A model generated the notes under the pieces. That model worked only from the letters and a program-made list of their open reading frames with translations, made no database searches and had not been told where the DNA came from. The position numbers and the translations under genes were made by a program. Shown piece after piece: positions 54,454 through 64,000 of a stretch of DNA of 64,000 bases. The first letter of the stretch is position 1. Each line of letters opens with the position of its first letter. The DNA is from Candida dubliniensis CD36 (taxonomy: Eukaryota > Ascomycota > Pichiomycetes > Serinales > Debaryomycetaceae), in the NCBI RefSeq assembly GCF_000026945.1, contig NC_012860.1, positions 2,852,001 to 2,916,000 of the forward strand, read 5' to 3'.

Positions 54454-55278
54454 TCATATTTCACCACCCAATTTAATAACTTGTTCTCTTAATTTATGAT
54501 TTTCAGCCATATATTCGGCTTCCTTTTTCTGTAAATGAAGAATATATTCAGTGGCTTTTTCCAAAATCATTGATTTGTTAAGTCTAGTATTATTTTTGAC
54601 CTCGGCTTCAGTCTCATTTTCTTCACCAGTCTCAAAAGCAGTCTTTTCAAAAGCCACCCAAGGAATGATTTTTTGAATACCAGCAATCTTGGCATTAATA
54701 TTGATTCTATATCTCTTTTCAATTTTGTTATGAGCTTTCTTTTGTGATTCGGTCAACTTCTTTCTTGGTGCTCTTCTCTTTGGTTTGGTTGGTTCCTTGG
54801 TATTTGGTTCTCGTTTCACTTTTGGTTGTTCTTTTAGTATTGATTTAGTTTCAAAAGCAGATTCCAAAGCATCTAATCCAGCTTGGCTGTGGTTCTCTAG
54901 TTTGACTTTAACTTCATCCAAGTTATGAGCAATACTGTCTGATGTGGCATTTGTTTCCGGGCTATTGGCCAAGGATATGTCGTTAGATGATGAAGTGAAA
55001 TCATCATTGGAGAAAATATTATTGTTTTCGAAAATTGAAGTCAAATTAATAGGATTTGGTGCTTCGGTGTAATTGATATCGGAGTTGCTTGTTGTTTGCG
55101 AGATCGGAACTGAGTTTGAAATTAAACCATTCATCCAGTAGTCTTGCGCGTTTTCGTTTGTAGTGACAGGAGATAAAGGAACTGAATAGCTGACATATTC
55201 ATTCATGACATTGTTGTTGTTGTTGTTGGTGGCGGTGGCGGTGGTGTTCAATTGATTTTCTTGATAGTATGAATTCAT
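54454..55278 (-). CDS. TYE7: bHLH transcription factor Tye7
   Basis: 274 residues. In C. albicans Tye7 activates glycolytic and carbohydrate genes with Gal4 and matters for fermentative growth and biofilm. The N-terminal ~150 residues are Asn/Ser/Thr-rich, with an Asn run near residue 18 and acidic patches. A basic region and helix-loop-helix span about 176-255 (SQKKAHNKIEKRYRININ, then a loop and MILEKATEYILHLQKKE), with a short leucine-zipper-like tail. The Tyr in EKRYR (about 190) is the SREBP-class mark shared by Tye7 and Cph2. The short length and position next to HIP1 favour Tye7. SREBP-class proteins bind E-boxes and related sterol elements. Confidence 0.93.
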   Translation of the reverse strand: MNSYYQENQLNTTATATNNNNNNVMNEYVSYSVPLSPVTTNENAQDYWMNGLISNSVPISQTTSNSDINYTEAPNPINLTSIFENNNIFSNDDFTSSSNDISLANSPETNATSDSIAHNLDEVKVKLENHSQAGLDALESAFETKSILKEQPKVKREPNTKEPTKPKRRAPRKKLTESQKKAHNKIEKRYRININAKIAGIQKIIPWVAFEKTAFETGEENETEAEVKNNTRLNKSMILEKATEYILHLQKKEAEYMAENHKLREQVIKLGGEI

Positions 55279-57970
55279 GATTGAAACTTGTAATTAATTT
55301 AGTAGACTGTTTAATGCTTGTTTATAATAAATATAAATTGAATAAAGAATATAAGAATATCAAAAGTAAGGGAAACAAATTCCTATACGAGAGTTGTATT
55401 ATTTCAAAACGAAAAGGTATTCTCTGTTATTTTTATATTAATTTCTCAAGTTCATTCTTATCTTACGAATTGGGTTTTGCTTTCGGAATAACTTGCACAG
55501 TATAGACACTCATATACTTTATTTTCACGAATAGTCAAGAAAAGGCAATGCCACAAAAGGCTTACGTTTCTAATAAACGTTTCTTTTCTGAACTAAAAAA
55601 CAAACAAAAATAGATCACTTATCTGCGAATTACAATGAGATCCAAACAACGATAGTAATTCCTTAACAGTAGTCGAAAGGAGAATGAAATCCCACGGAAT
55701 GAATAATCACCTCACTTTTAAGCCAAATAAATGAATAATAGTCTATTGTGCATTAGTCTAGGATGTTATTTTTCTTTTTCTCTTATTGTATTCAGAAAAT
55801 CTATATAGTAAAGTGGTTTTGTACCATATGCAATGCTTAATAAATATAGAATGGTTTGTCAAAAAATCAGCTTATTTTACACGTTGATGTAGAAGAACAA
55901 GAACATTTTATTCCCGTACACATTTTAATCGTGAATTTAGAATGTTTCACTTTCTGTTGTGTGTGTAACAATTATTATTTTTCGTTGTTTTGATTTTTGC
56001 CCTGAATGACCTGGAAAAACCTAGTTTTTCCGAAACCGTGAACTGCCGTACTTTTCAATAAACTATAAAGTTGAAACAGAAATGGTCTTTCCTTTTTTTT
56101 TTATTATTTTATTTTGATTGTTCTCATAAAGCAAGTAAAAATTAGTCAAAGGAAGCGTTTTATGCATGGCTTTAAGGAAAATGGATAACCGGCCTAAGAT
56201 ATTCTGTCCTCCGACTATGACAAGATGTATTCAAAAAATAAACTTGGTTTATATGCATGCCTCGCAAATTCTGACCATTTTTTGTATTTTAGTTGTTTTT
56301 TTTTTTTTTGGCAAACAATACAAATAGCAAGAATTGTTGTAAGGATTTGCTTTCAAATTATGATAGTAAAAGACAATGCGTGTGTGTGTGTGCTATTGTT
56401 TATATTTTAGTATTAAGTTCCGGATCTCTAACTAATTTGTTTCCGCAATCTAATTTCGTAAAGGACAGATATATAAGCTTTATAGAGTCCCAGCACATGT
56501 CAAAACTTTTCGATTGTTCTATATCCCCATAGTATCCGCAATGTAGAGATATACACCAGCGGAGTCTTTCAGCAACTAGACCATGCATTTCAAACGTTTG
56601 AAAGAATTTATACCACCATTTAAAAGTGGAGATGTTTTCACATCCGTGGAGGCTTCTATTGAAAGCAGGTAAACGCCACTATAAGAATAACTTTACAAAA
56701 CAACAACTAAGAAAAAAAAAATGGGCCAACTATCACGAAAACCGTAAGACCTCGGGTTTTCTTACAGCCCTTTCCATCATCTCCACTCATGCGTATGAAA
56801 TGAAAACAACTAAATGGTGGCATAGCTTTCACGCCAGGGCTTCTTATCCATGGATAATTTGTGGGTTTTTGTCTTTGCTATGCTGTGACATTGAACAATC
56901 AATGCATGTTTTGGCGGTACTTACATTTACTCTCTTGTTCTTCTATGGCTCTTTAGTTAGCAATACTGCTGGCGGTGTAAAAGGGGAATGTCTCACTTTA
57001 ATTGGGGGGTTTATTTTTCTTGGCTCTCTGTCTTCTATCGCTCATTCTAAATTGTTATTACAGTTTTGTTGTTGTTGTTGCAATTGTTTTGTAATCTACA
57101 TCTCTTTCTTGCATTGGGCTTTGTTTTCCGTTTGCGGTACTCAACAATGGGATTGCATTTGTTGAATGAACTCTAGATATTAAATCAATACATTTGGCTA
57201 CGGCGATAAGAATCCAGTTTGTTGGATTTATCGTGCCAGTTATTTGAACATGCAAATATGGTGCTATCAAAACGCAAGAGTTCACCAAATAATTATGAAA
57301 AAAAAAAAAAATAATATCAAAACATGAAAATAAATATCGATTAAAGATACCTGAAAAAACCGAAAATGAAAAAAAAAGAGGGGGGGGTGAGAGAGAAAAA
57401 AAAAAAGTAGCAACTCGTACTTTACAAAGTTTGTTTTTGTTATTAAACTCCATTACCATAAAGTCTTATCTCCTAAAACATAATAGAATTCCGATAATCT
57501 TAGACAAGTGGCTTATTAAAAACTATTTTTCGGTAGTTTTAGACAAGACCAGAGCTCCTAAAGTTGATATAGAACTCTTACCATGTCGTGTTTGTAGTGA
57601 TGACAGTTCATATATTTGTTTTATCAATCTATTCTATAAAATATTGGATTCAAACCCCGCACGTCCGAACGGTCAATTTATGCTTGCATTTGAGAATGCC
57701 CTTTCTTGACGTCATATTCTTGCATTATTCGTGTCTTTGCCTGGTTATGTATGTTGACGAAATGCCCCTTGCAAAAGACAGAAAGTAGAATGATCGGTTA
57801 AGGAAGCTAATTGAAAACAGACGGCGATAGCAGGAAAAACAATAAACATAAGAAGAGATTTGCGTATTCTGCAATTACTCCTTGTCGTTCTAGTATCTTT
57901 TCCTTAGATGATATCAATATTAAAATTTAGTGCGAGTTGTTGCAAACCATTAGCAAGAAATGTGGACCTA

Positions 57971-57976
57971 CACGTG
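57971..57976. promoter_or_regulatory. E-box CACGTG, distal
   Basis: CACGTG in the context CTACACGTGTAT, midway in the TYE7/PSA2 region. It is a possible target for Cbf1 or for Tye7 itself; function is inferred only. Confidence 0.3.
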
Positions 57977-58654
57977 TATTGTTGATGGTACTAAGCTAAG
58001 CATATTAGAGCTTGTATTCTACAGGTTGCTGCAAATCAGCATGTGGACGATAACAATTAACAATATTACGAAAAGGCAACAAGACAAACCGTATAGTCTA
58101 GAATACTTATAATTGAACTTTGAAAAGGTTGGATTAAACTGGTCTTTTCCCTTTGTTTTCCGTTTGTCAAGGTAACAAAAACATTGGTTAGTATTCTTTA
58201 TTTATGAAAACTGTAGTGGTACTATATAATACGTTGATAACCTGTACCACCGTAACATTTACAACAAAAAAGTAAGCTTATACTTAGTAAGGTTTGTACC
58301 TTTATGTAATCGATGGTGATAATTGTATTAGATCCTTCACGGACAAATGGCCTTCTGTGGCTTAAAGCAGTCGTTGGTTAACAATATTTCTCATTCTGTA
58401 TACCTTTGTTTTCTACATCCCAAACCTTTCTGGTAACTATCAATACTAATGTCCTTATACAATTGTGATTATCACATTTCTACAGAAAGTCAAACGTACA
58501 AAGAGCAGTTTACCCCCTGGCTATAACGTTGACTGTGAGAGAGGGATAAGAAGAAAGAAAGGTTGCACTGTTGAGTGTTGCCAAACCAACTGCTTAAAGT
58601 TATTACATTTTGTGCTTTTCTCAGTAATTAAGGGGGGGGGGCTCAAGACCAGTA

Positions 58655-58660
58655 CACGTG
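58655..58660. promoter_or_regulatory. E-box CACGTG, PSA2-proximal
   Basis: CACGTG in the context TACACGTGACTT, about 200 bp before the PSA2 ATG. The flanking TGAC is favoured by bHLH factors of the Cbf1 type. Function is inferred. Confidence 0.4.
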
Positions 58661-58861
58661 ACTTGTTCACACTGTTTTATAATATAAGGACAAATGAACT
58701 GATATTATTTATAGAAATCGAACAATTGTATCCACCCCTTTTTCAGATCTGTGTTTATACTCCTTCTTTTGTAGATTTTATAAAGTGTTTATATTCCTTT
58801 TAGTTTGATTTTTAGCAAGAAAGAGTATTTGTTTTTCTACATATATTCAGCTATACCAATT

Positions 58862-60232
58862 ATGACATTAAAAGTGCTTATTTTAACCGGTGGGGAAACG
58901 ACGGGGACACGATTCAGACCACTTTCCATGGAATGTCCTAAATTGTTATTTCCATTATGTGGCAAGCCTTTAATATCACATATTATTGATAATTTAACTG
59001 ATCAATTTGCTACTCGTGATTTAGAGATTTTGTTGATGGGGTTTTTCAAGGATCAACACAAGACTATGTTCCTTGAATACATTCAAAGTGTCAACAAGTC
59101 CAACCCTGATTTGAAAATCAAATATTTGTCAGAACCATTCCCATTGGGAACTGCCGGTGGATTATACCATTTCAAGGATGAAATTTTCACTGATTCAAAT
59201 TGCAAGTTATTAATGATCCATGGTGATGTTATTTGCAACTATCCTTTTAAAGAAATGTTGGAATTTTTTGAACAAACAAAATCAAATATCACTTTATATG
59301 GAGTTGATCCAGTTTCATTACTTAAAAGATCAGAAGCACAAATTTTGGTTGCCAATGGTACTGAAAATGGTGACGAATCTCATGATGATGATATTGTTAC
59401 CAAATTTGGTGCTATAGTCGCCGAAAGAAAAAACTACAAAGTGGTTCATTATGTTGAAAAGCCAAGTAGTTCGATTTCAGAATTTAGACAAGATAGCACC
59501 TATGAAATATTATTGAATGGTGGGATTTACATATTTGATAGATCAATTTTGGATTTGTTGACCGTGGCTGAAATCAAGAAAAAGAATTCAATCCAATTTG
59601 ATGATGAATTAGATGACGACAACACCAGCAACAAAAATGATAATGTCCTCTCCTTAGAATTAGATGTCTTTAAAACTTTGCCTCAACTCGACAATACAAA
59701 TTTCAATGTTTACAAATCAACAGGATTTTGGTATCAATTGAAACTGCCACTCTCGGCATTATTGGCTAATAATTTCTTTTTGGCACAAAGCGAGGGTACA
59801 AAATTAGCTTCTGGTCCTGAACTTGTTCAACCAGTACAAATTTTAACTGAAAATATAACTCAAGCCAAGTCATGCAAAATTGGCCCCAACGTCTCCATTG
59901 GTAAAAATGTCACAATTGGCAATGGGGTCAGAATGGTAAATTGTATTGTTTGTGATGATGTTACAATTGGCGATAACACAATAATTAAAAATGCAATTAT
60001 TGCCAACGGAACTAAAATTGGCAAGTGGTGCAGAATAGAAGGTACCGTCACAGCAAGCATCTTAGCAAGCAATGTCATCAGCTCTGCATCTGCTGCTTAT
60101 ATGAAACTGTTGAATGATATCGTTATCTTGTGTCAAAACACAGTTGTTCAGAATCAAGTTTTCGTTTACAACTCAGTCGTTTTACCACACAAGGAATTGA
60201 AAAAAGATGTCAAGTACGAAATTATCATGTGA
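58862..60232 (+). CDS. PSA2: Mannose-1-phosphate guanylyltransferase-like protein (GMPPA type)
   Basis: 456 residues from ATG 58862 (MTLKVLILTGGETTGTRFRPLS); the frame is open from 58805 but begins with TTG there. The N-terminal nucleotidyltransferase domain (about 1-290) carries the activator loop GGETTGTRFRPLS and the sugar-binding region HYVEKP. The C-terminal left-handed beta-helix (about 340-420) shows hexapeptide repeats such as IGPNVSIGKNVTIG. The GTRFRPLS form and the long insert resemble the GMPPA-like, possibly regulatory, relatives of Psa1. It relates to GDP-mannose supply for wall mannan and glycosylation. An Asp/Asn-rich insert lies near 245-265. Codon 295 (59744-59746) is CTG and should be read Ser. 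Confidence 0.88.
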   Translation: MTLKVLILTGGETTGTRFRPLSMECPKLLFPLCGKPLISHIIDNLTDQFATRDLEILLMGFFKDQHKTMFLEYIQSVNKSNPDLKIKYLSEPFPLGTAGGLYHFKDEIFTDSNCKLLMIHGDVICNYPFKEMLEFFEQTKSNITLYGVDPVSLLKRSEAQILVANGTENGDESHDDDIVTKFGAIVAERKNYKVVHYVEKPSSSISEFRQDSTYEILLNGGIYIFDRSILDLLTVAEIKKKNSIQFDDELDDDNTSNKNDNVLSLELDVFKTLPQLDNTNFNVYKSTGFWYQLKLPLSALLANNFFLAQSEGTKLASGPELVQPVQILTENITQAKSCKIGPNVSIGKNVTIGNGVRMVNCIVCDDVTIGDNTIIKNAIIANGTKIGKWCRIEGTVTASILASNVISSASAAYMKLLNDIVILCQNTVVQNQVFVYNSVVLPHKELKKDVKYEIIM

Positions 60233-60323
60233 AGAGAAAGAAATAACTTTGAGAAAACCTTGTCAATTTCTAAATCCCTATAAAATACAATAAATATATA
60301 AAATAAACAAAAATAAACACAAC

Positions 60324-63300
60324 CTATAACTTATCTATCATTTTGTAGATATTTTCAAGAGCACTCTTTTGAATTGGTTCATCGTACTTTAATATATCTT
60401 TACTCAAGTCATCAATTCTGCCAGTGGCTAACCAAACAAAATCACTTTGTAATCCCAAACTAATATCATCACCTTTACTTTCTTCTGCCATTTTTTTCAA
60501 TTTAGAGGTTTGTTCATATGCCTTGGCGGCAATTTCTGCATTATCAACAATTTCATCAGGAATACCACACATTGATGCAACATTCATACCAAAAGATTTA
60601 GGAGCTGTTCCTGTTTCCAATTTGTATAAAAATGTGATATTACGCGAATCATTGTCAACAATAATTCCCATTCGTTGTTGCTTGATTTGTGGATGAGTTT
60701 TAAAAGATAACCCCAAAGTACCATAATGCGTAGCGAAAAATCCTAATGATTGAACATGTGTAGCTAAATGATGCAAAACTGATTCGGCAATTGCAAAACC
60801 ATCACTACTGGAACCTCCTCTACCCAATTCATCTAATATAACCAAAGATCTTGGTGTTGCATTGCTCAAAATTTTCTTTGTTTCCGATAATTCGACGAAA
60901 AATGTCGATTTGCCTTGTAAAATGTTATCATTAGCACCCAATCTAGTCATTATTCTATCCACTGGTGTCAATTCAGCCAGTTCAGCTGGAATGTAACACC
61001 CAATTTGACTCAAGATAATAGCCAATGCAGTTGTTCTCATCAATGTTGACTTCCCAGCAGCATTGGCACCAGTAAGAAGACCAAAATGAGGTTGGTCACC
61101 TCCAAGTTGTACATCATTAGGGATAAATTCTTTAGTGCTCACAAAGCATGGGTGTCTCAACTCTTTGAAATCTATGCAACCTTTATCAGCCTCAATTAGT
61201 TTTGGACGACACGAAGGATATCCGATTGTTTCTGATGCTTTGGTTAATGCCAATAAACAATCGATATTGGCAATTGTCTGGATGACTTGCATCCAAACAT
61301 TGTAGTGCTTATCAAATTTCTCATACATTCTTAACCTCAAAGTATCACAAACCATTTTGTGTAACTCCTGTTGACCTCTTAATTCTTTAGCCAATGTTTC
61401 AACTTCTGGAGAATAGTATCGTTTGACTTTTGAAGTAGACCCCATTTGCTTCCAATCACTTGGTACTTTAAGCTTGAATGGGACTTCGATAAGATAGATT
61501 TCTTTCCCTGAATCACGATAACAAATTTCTTGTGATTTGTAGGTTCTCTTGTATTCCTTTAATAGTTTGTCCAATTGACATTTCAAATCTTCCATAGATG
61601 CTTGTGAATTATCAAATTCTTCATCAGTACCAGGCGAGGGAACTATAGTATCTGTTTTAGCCTGTTCTCTATCAAATGCATCTTCCCATTGTTGAATTAA
61701 TTCACACATTTCATGAGGGAAACTTTTCAAGTACTTGTAGAGCATACCACTTTCAACATTGGTGAAATCAACCAACTTGGAACTGACACTAGCAATGCTT
61801 TCAAAACTTTCAATGACTTTTAAGAAATCTCTAAATCTCAATGTTCCTCCATGAACTCTTGCTAAAAGTCTTTCCAAATCAGGAATATTTGCCAAAGTAT
61901 CCTGGAGAATAGACCTCAATTCTAATCCATCATTCATCAAATAGTCAACTGCATCATATCTTTGATTGATCTCGTCTACTTTAAACAATGGATGCAAAAC
62001 CCATTTTTGTAGTTGTCTCTTGCCAAATGATGTAGTGGCACGATTCACTAATTTGAAAAGGGTACCCTTAGTAGTGCCATCGCTCGTATTGTTGAGAATT
62101 TCCAAATTGTTTAACGTAATACCATCTAAAATCATGTGGGAAGCTGAATTGCGAGAAATGTGGTATTCATGGATATTGCCAAGACTCATGATACTTGTAT
62201 CCAATTTCAACAATTTCAAATAATATAACAATCCACCAAAGGCGTTAAAGGTGACCTGATGATTATCCTTGAAGTCAACTAAAACTTTTGGATATTTTGA
62301 GTAATCATCCAAGTTTTCTGCATCATAGTATTTGGCCTTAACCAACTGCTCAAGAGCAATATCATAATCCCAAAATTCTGTGATTGGATTTAATGCATTC
62401 CAAATTTGGTGATCACTATGGGCACAGAATTTAAGAATCTTGGTAGCAATTTGACACAAGTTTCTCTTTTCACAGATTATTTCTTTAGGGTTGATTTGAG
62501 TGATTAATGTATCTAATTTTGTACATTCTGCATCATCGTCTAGTTCAATAAAATTCAATTCAGAAGTGGCTGTATCTACAAAAGCCACACCAAAAGTTTT
62601 AGTACCATCTTCCTTCTCCTCTTCTTTAATACTTAAACAATAAGTAGCCATATCGTTGCTGATCATATCCAAATTTGTCAATGTTCCTCCAGTCAATATC
62701 CCCTTCAATTCTCTTTCAATAATCTTTTCTTCTTTAGTGGCACCACCCCTCATTTGTTTGACCAACATAGATTCCTTTTGTTCAACTTTGGCAACTTTAT
62801 ATCCATGACTGATAAATTCCTTGGCCCAATACTCAAACGACATTTCTGGAATACCGGCCAATTTCATATTTGCTCGACCTCCACCAGCAATTTTCAAATC
62901 AAACTGTGTATTGGCAATAACAGCATCATTCTCATACAACTCATAGAATTTCCCCTTTTGGAAAAAAACAACAGTGTTCCACATTTTGGATTTGATTTGC
63001 CAGTATTGCTTTTCAAAAGCAGTAAACTTGGACCAAGCTGATTGTGGAATATACAAGGTTCTTGGATCATAGTCGGGATGATCAGCAGGGCGTTTCTCAG
63101 CATCTCTAATATCAACCAACCACTGATACCTTTCTTCATTTTCTTTTTCAAAAGACTTCTTTGGAGGTGTAAGAGTTGAAATGGGGGTTCTTTTAGGTTT
63201 TGGTGTGGCCACAGAACTAGATTGACGAGAAGAACCAGCATCAAATCTGCCAAGAATACCTGAAACCAGCAGACTATTGGGCTTTGATGACTTGGGTTTA

Positions 63301-63992
63301 TCCTTGGATAATGGTTTCTTGGTTTTGTTTTTTGGGGCAACCACCTCGTCGTCGTCGTCATCATCCAGTACCGGTCCCATGTCTTCATCTTTGTCGTCGT
63401 CGTCAACAACAAAATCACTCATATCATCATCATCATCACTACCTGAATCAGTTGGCTTAAAGTCTTCTTCTTCTTCTTCTTCACTGTCATCTTGAACAAT
63501 TCTTCTCTTTTTTCTACTGCTGAAAACTTCTTCTTCGTCATCAGACTCGGCATAGTTAATTTTCTTGCCACGACGAGTTGAAGCAACTGGACTCGAATTT
63601 AATGCAGCTGTAGTTTTCTCCTTTAATGGTTGTTTCCTTTCTTTTTTCACTTCTACTTGTTTCGACACTGCTGGCGAAGAGGCCAATTGTGGTTTTATTT
63701 GATTATGGCCAGGGCCGTCCGGTTGGGATGTTGCCAATGTAGTATTCTTATAATTATCCATAATTGAATGATCGTCATTTTCTTTGTCACTTGATAAAAA
63801 TGGTTTAGTATCATTGGATTTGGACTTAAGTGGAGACGAAGATAATGGCAGTGGTTGTTGTTTTGGTTTCAGTTTATCTTTAGATGCCATTGGCTTGAAG
63901 AAATCCATCAAAGATGATTGCTTCTTTGTTGACCCAGTGGAGTTTGAGCCAGCATTTGGCGATGATCTTGTAGGAGTTGATATTTGACCCAT
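60324..63992 (-). CDS. MSH6: DNA mismatch repair protein Msh6
   Basis: 1222 residues, MutS family; with Msh2 it forms MutS-alpha, which recognises base mismatches and small loops. A PCNA-binding box (QSSLMDFF, 25-32) is at the N terminus, as expected of Msh6. A long acidic, Lys-rich linker (about 60-290) includes Glu and Asp runs. The mismatch-binding Phe-X-Glu lies in KGKFYELYE (about 346). The clamp and lever region is about 560-900. The ATPase has Walker A GANAAGKST (about 977), Walker B VILDELGRGGSSSDG (about 1052) and the FATHYGTLG segment. The ATG at 63992 is close to the window end, so the promoter lies outside. Its stop is only about 90 bp from the PSA2 stop (convergent). Confidence 0.97.
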   Translation of the reverse strand: MGQISTPTRSSPNAGSNSTGSTKKQSSLMDFFKPMASKDKLKPKQQPLPLSSSPLKSKSNDTKPFLSSDKENDDHSIMDNYKNTTLATSQPDGPGHNQIKPQLASSPAVSKQVEVKKERKQPLKEKTTAALNSSPVASTRRGKKINYAESDDEEEVFSSRKKRRIVQDDSEEEEEEDFKPTDSGSDDDDDMSDFVVDDDDKDEDMGPVLDDDDDDEVVAPKNKTKKPLSKDKPKSSKPNSLLVSGILGRFDAGSSRQSSSVATPKPKRTPISTLTPPKKSFEKENEERYQWLVDIRDAEKRPADHPDYDPRTLYIPQSAWSKFTAFEKQYWQIKSKMWNTVVFFQKGKFYELYENDAVIANTQFDLKIAGGGRANMKLAGIPEMSFEYWAKEFISHGYKVAKVEQKESMLVKQMRGGATKEEKIIERELKGILTGGTLTNLDMISNDMATYCLSIKEEEKEDGTKTFGVAFVDTATSELNFIELDDDAECTKLDTLITQINPKEIICEKRNLCQIATKILKFCAHSDHQIWNALNPITEFWDYDIALEQLVKAKYYDAENLDDYSKYPKVLVDFKDNHQVTFNAFGGLLYYLKLLKLDTSIMSLGNIHEYHISRNSASHMILDGITLNNLEILNNTSDGTTKGTLFKLVNRATTSFGKRQLQKWVLHPLFKVDEINQRYDAVDYLMNDGLELRSILQDTLANIPDLERLLARVHGGTLRFRDFLKVIESFESIASVSSKLVDFTNVESGMLYKYLKSFPHEMCELIQQWEDAFDREQAKTDTIVPSPGTDEEFDNSQASMEDLKCQLDKLLKEYKRTYKSQEICYRDSGKEIYLIEVPFKLKVPSDWKQMGSTSKVKRYYSPEVETLAKELRGQQELHKMVCDTLRLRMYEKFDKHYNVWMQVIQTIANIDCLLALTKASETIGYPSCRPKLIEADKGCIDFKELRHPCFVSTKEFIPNDVQLGGDQPHFGLLTGANAAGKSTLMRTTALAIILSQIGCYIPAELAELTPVDRIMTRLGANDNILQGKSTFFVELSETKKILSNATPRSLVILDELGRGGSSSDGFAIAESVLHHLATHVQSLGFFATHYGTLGLSFKTHPQIKQQRMGIIVDNDSRNITFLYKLETGTAPKSFGMNVASMCGIPDEIVDNAEIAAKAYEQTSKLKKMAEESKGDDISLGLQSDFVWLATGRIDDLSKDILKYDEPIQKSALENIYKMIDKL

Positions 63993-64000
63993 GATTTAGT

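Larger units (their letters stand above)
55279..58861. other. Long divergent regulatory region, TYE7 / PSA2
   Basis: 3.6 kb without a supported gene. It contains CACGTG at 57971-57976 and 58655-58660, a ten-G run at 58632-58641, a homopurine tract at about 57361-57407, and GTGTGTGTGTG near 56380. A 177-codon plus frame (ATG 56632 to 57165) is hydrophobic with a Cys run made by GTT repeats; I rate it non-coding. The frame at 58465-58803 ends just before PSA2 and is not coding-like. Confidence 0.6.

Noticed and set aside
57431..57709. Plus-strand 92-codon frame in the TYE7/PSA2 region
   Set aside because: Its second half looks slightly protein-like, but there is no extension in other frames and no start context, so chance is the simpler reading.
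58465..58803. Plus-strand 112-codon frame before PSA2
   Set aside because: It covers the proximal promoter with the G run and E-box, and its composition is not protein-like.

Overview
This window is nuclear DNA from a CTG-clade yeast, almost certainly Candida albicans or its close sister C. dubliniensis. The evidence is AT-rich intergenic DNA with long A/T runs, nearly all genes uninterrupted, one spliced ribosomal-protein gene with yeast GTATGT/TACTAAC/TAG signals, and a gene set and order that, as I remember it, match C. albicans chromosome 1 (BNI1, SEC2, cysteinyl-tRNA synthetase, RPL14, MEF1, FAD3, OP4, CHS3, VMA6, MON2, HIP1, TYE7, PSA2, MSH6). I cannot separate the two species with certainty. 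Several proteins differ slightly in length from the C. albicans values I recall. Proteins should be translated with CUG = Ser (code 12).

Layout. 1-10 kb: the 3' end of an unidentified gene, then two polarity genes on the minus strand, BNI1 (formin) and SEC2 (exchange factor for the exocytic Rab Sec4). Both have long upstream regions. 12.4-16 kb: a large mitochondrial, helical-repeat (PPR-like) protein gene. 16-25.4 kb: a compact housekeeping block with SPC3, cysteinyl-tRNA synthetase with two candidate starts, RPL14 with an intron, mitochondrial EF-G1 and a membrane fatty-acid desaturase.

25.4-36.6 kb: a gene-poor region around OP4, a secreted alanine-rich protein known in C. albicans as opaque-phase specific. 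OP4 has 3.7 kb of non-coding DNA upstream and 5 kb downstream, followed by a 71-residue small-protein gene. 36.6-40.3 kb: the chitin synthase CHS3. 40.3-44.3 kb: no intact gene, but at least three decayed coding stretches (a Ser/Thr/Asn-rich relic, a cysteine-rich relic and a third relic).

44.3-51 kb: VMA6, with strikingly G/C-rich codons, and MON2. 51.0-51.9 kb: an aldo-keto reductase pseudogene with two nonsense codons and two frameshifts. 52-55.3 kb: an amino-acid permease (HIP1) with a perfect Gcn4-type site upstream, and the bHLH glycolytic regulator TYE7. 55.3-58.9 kb: a 3.6 kb divergent regulatory region. 58.9-64 kb: PSA2 (GDP-mannose pyrophosphorylase-like) and MSH6 (mismatch repair).

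The genes do not form one pathway. Themes that recur are polarised growth and wall synthesis (BNI1, SEC2, CHS3, MON2, PSA2) and amino-acid starvation control (Gcn4 sites at HIP1 and the synthetase). Most noteworthy are the relic-gene cluster between CHS3 and VMA6, the fourfold internal repeat and dibasic sites in OP4, the broken reductase, the Tbf1/Cbf1-like module upstream of RPL14, and the composition shift in VMA6. I found no CRISPR arrays, intact transposons or tRNA genes.
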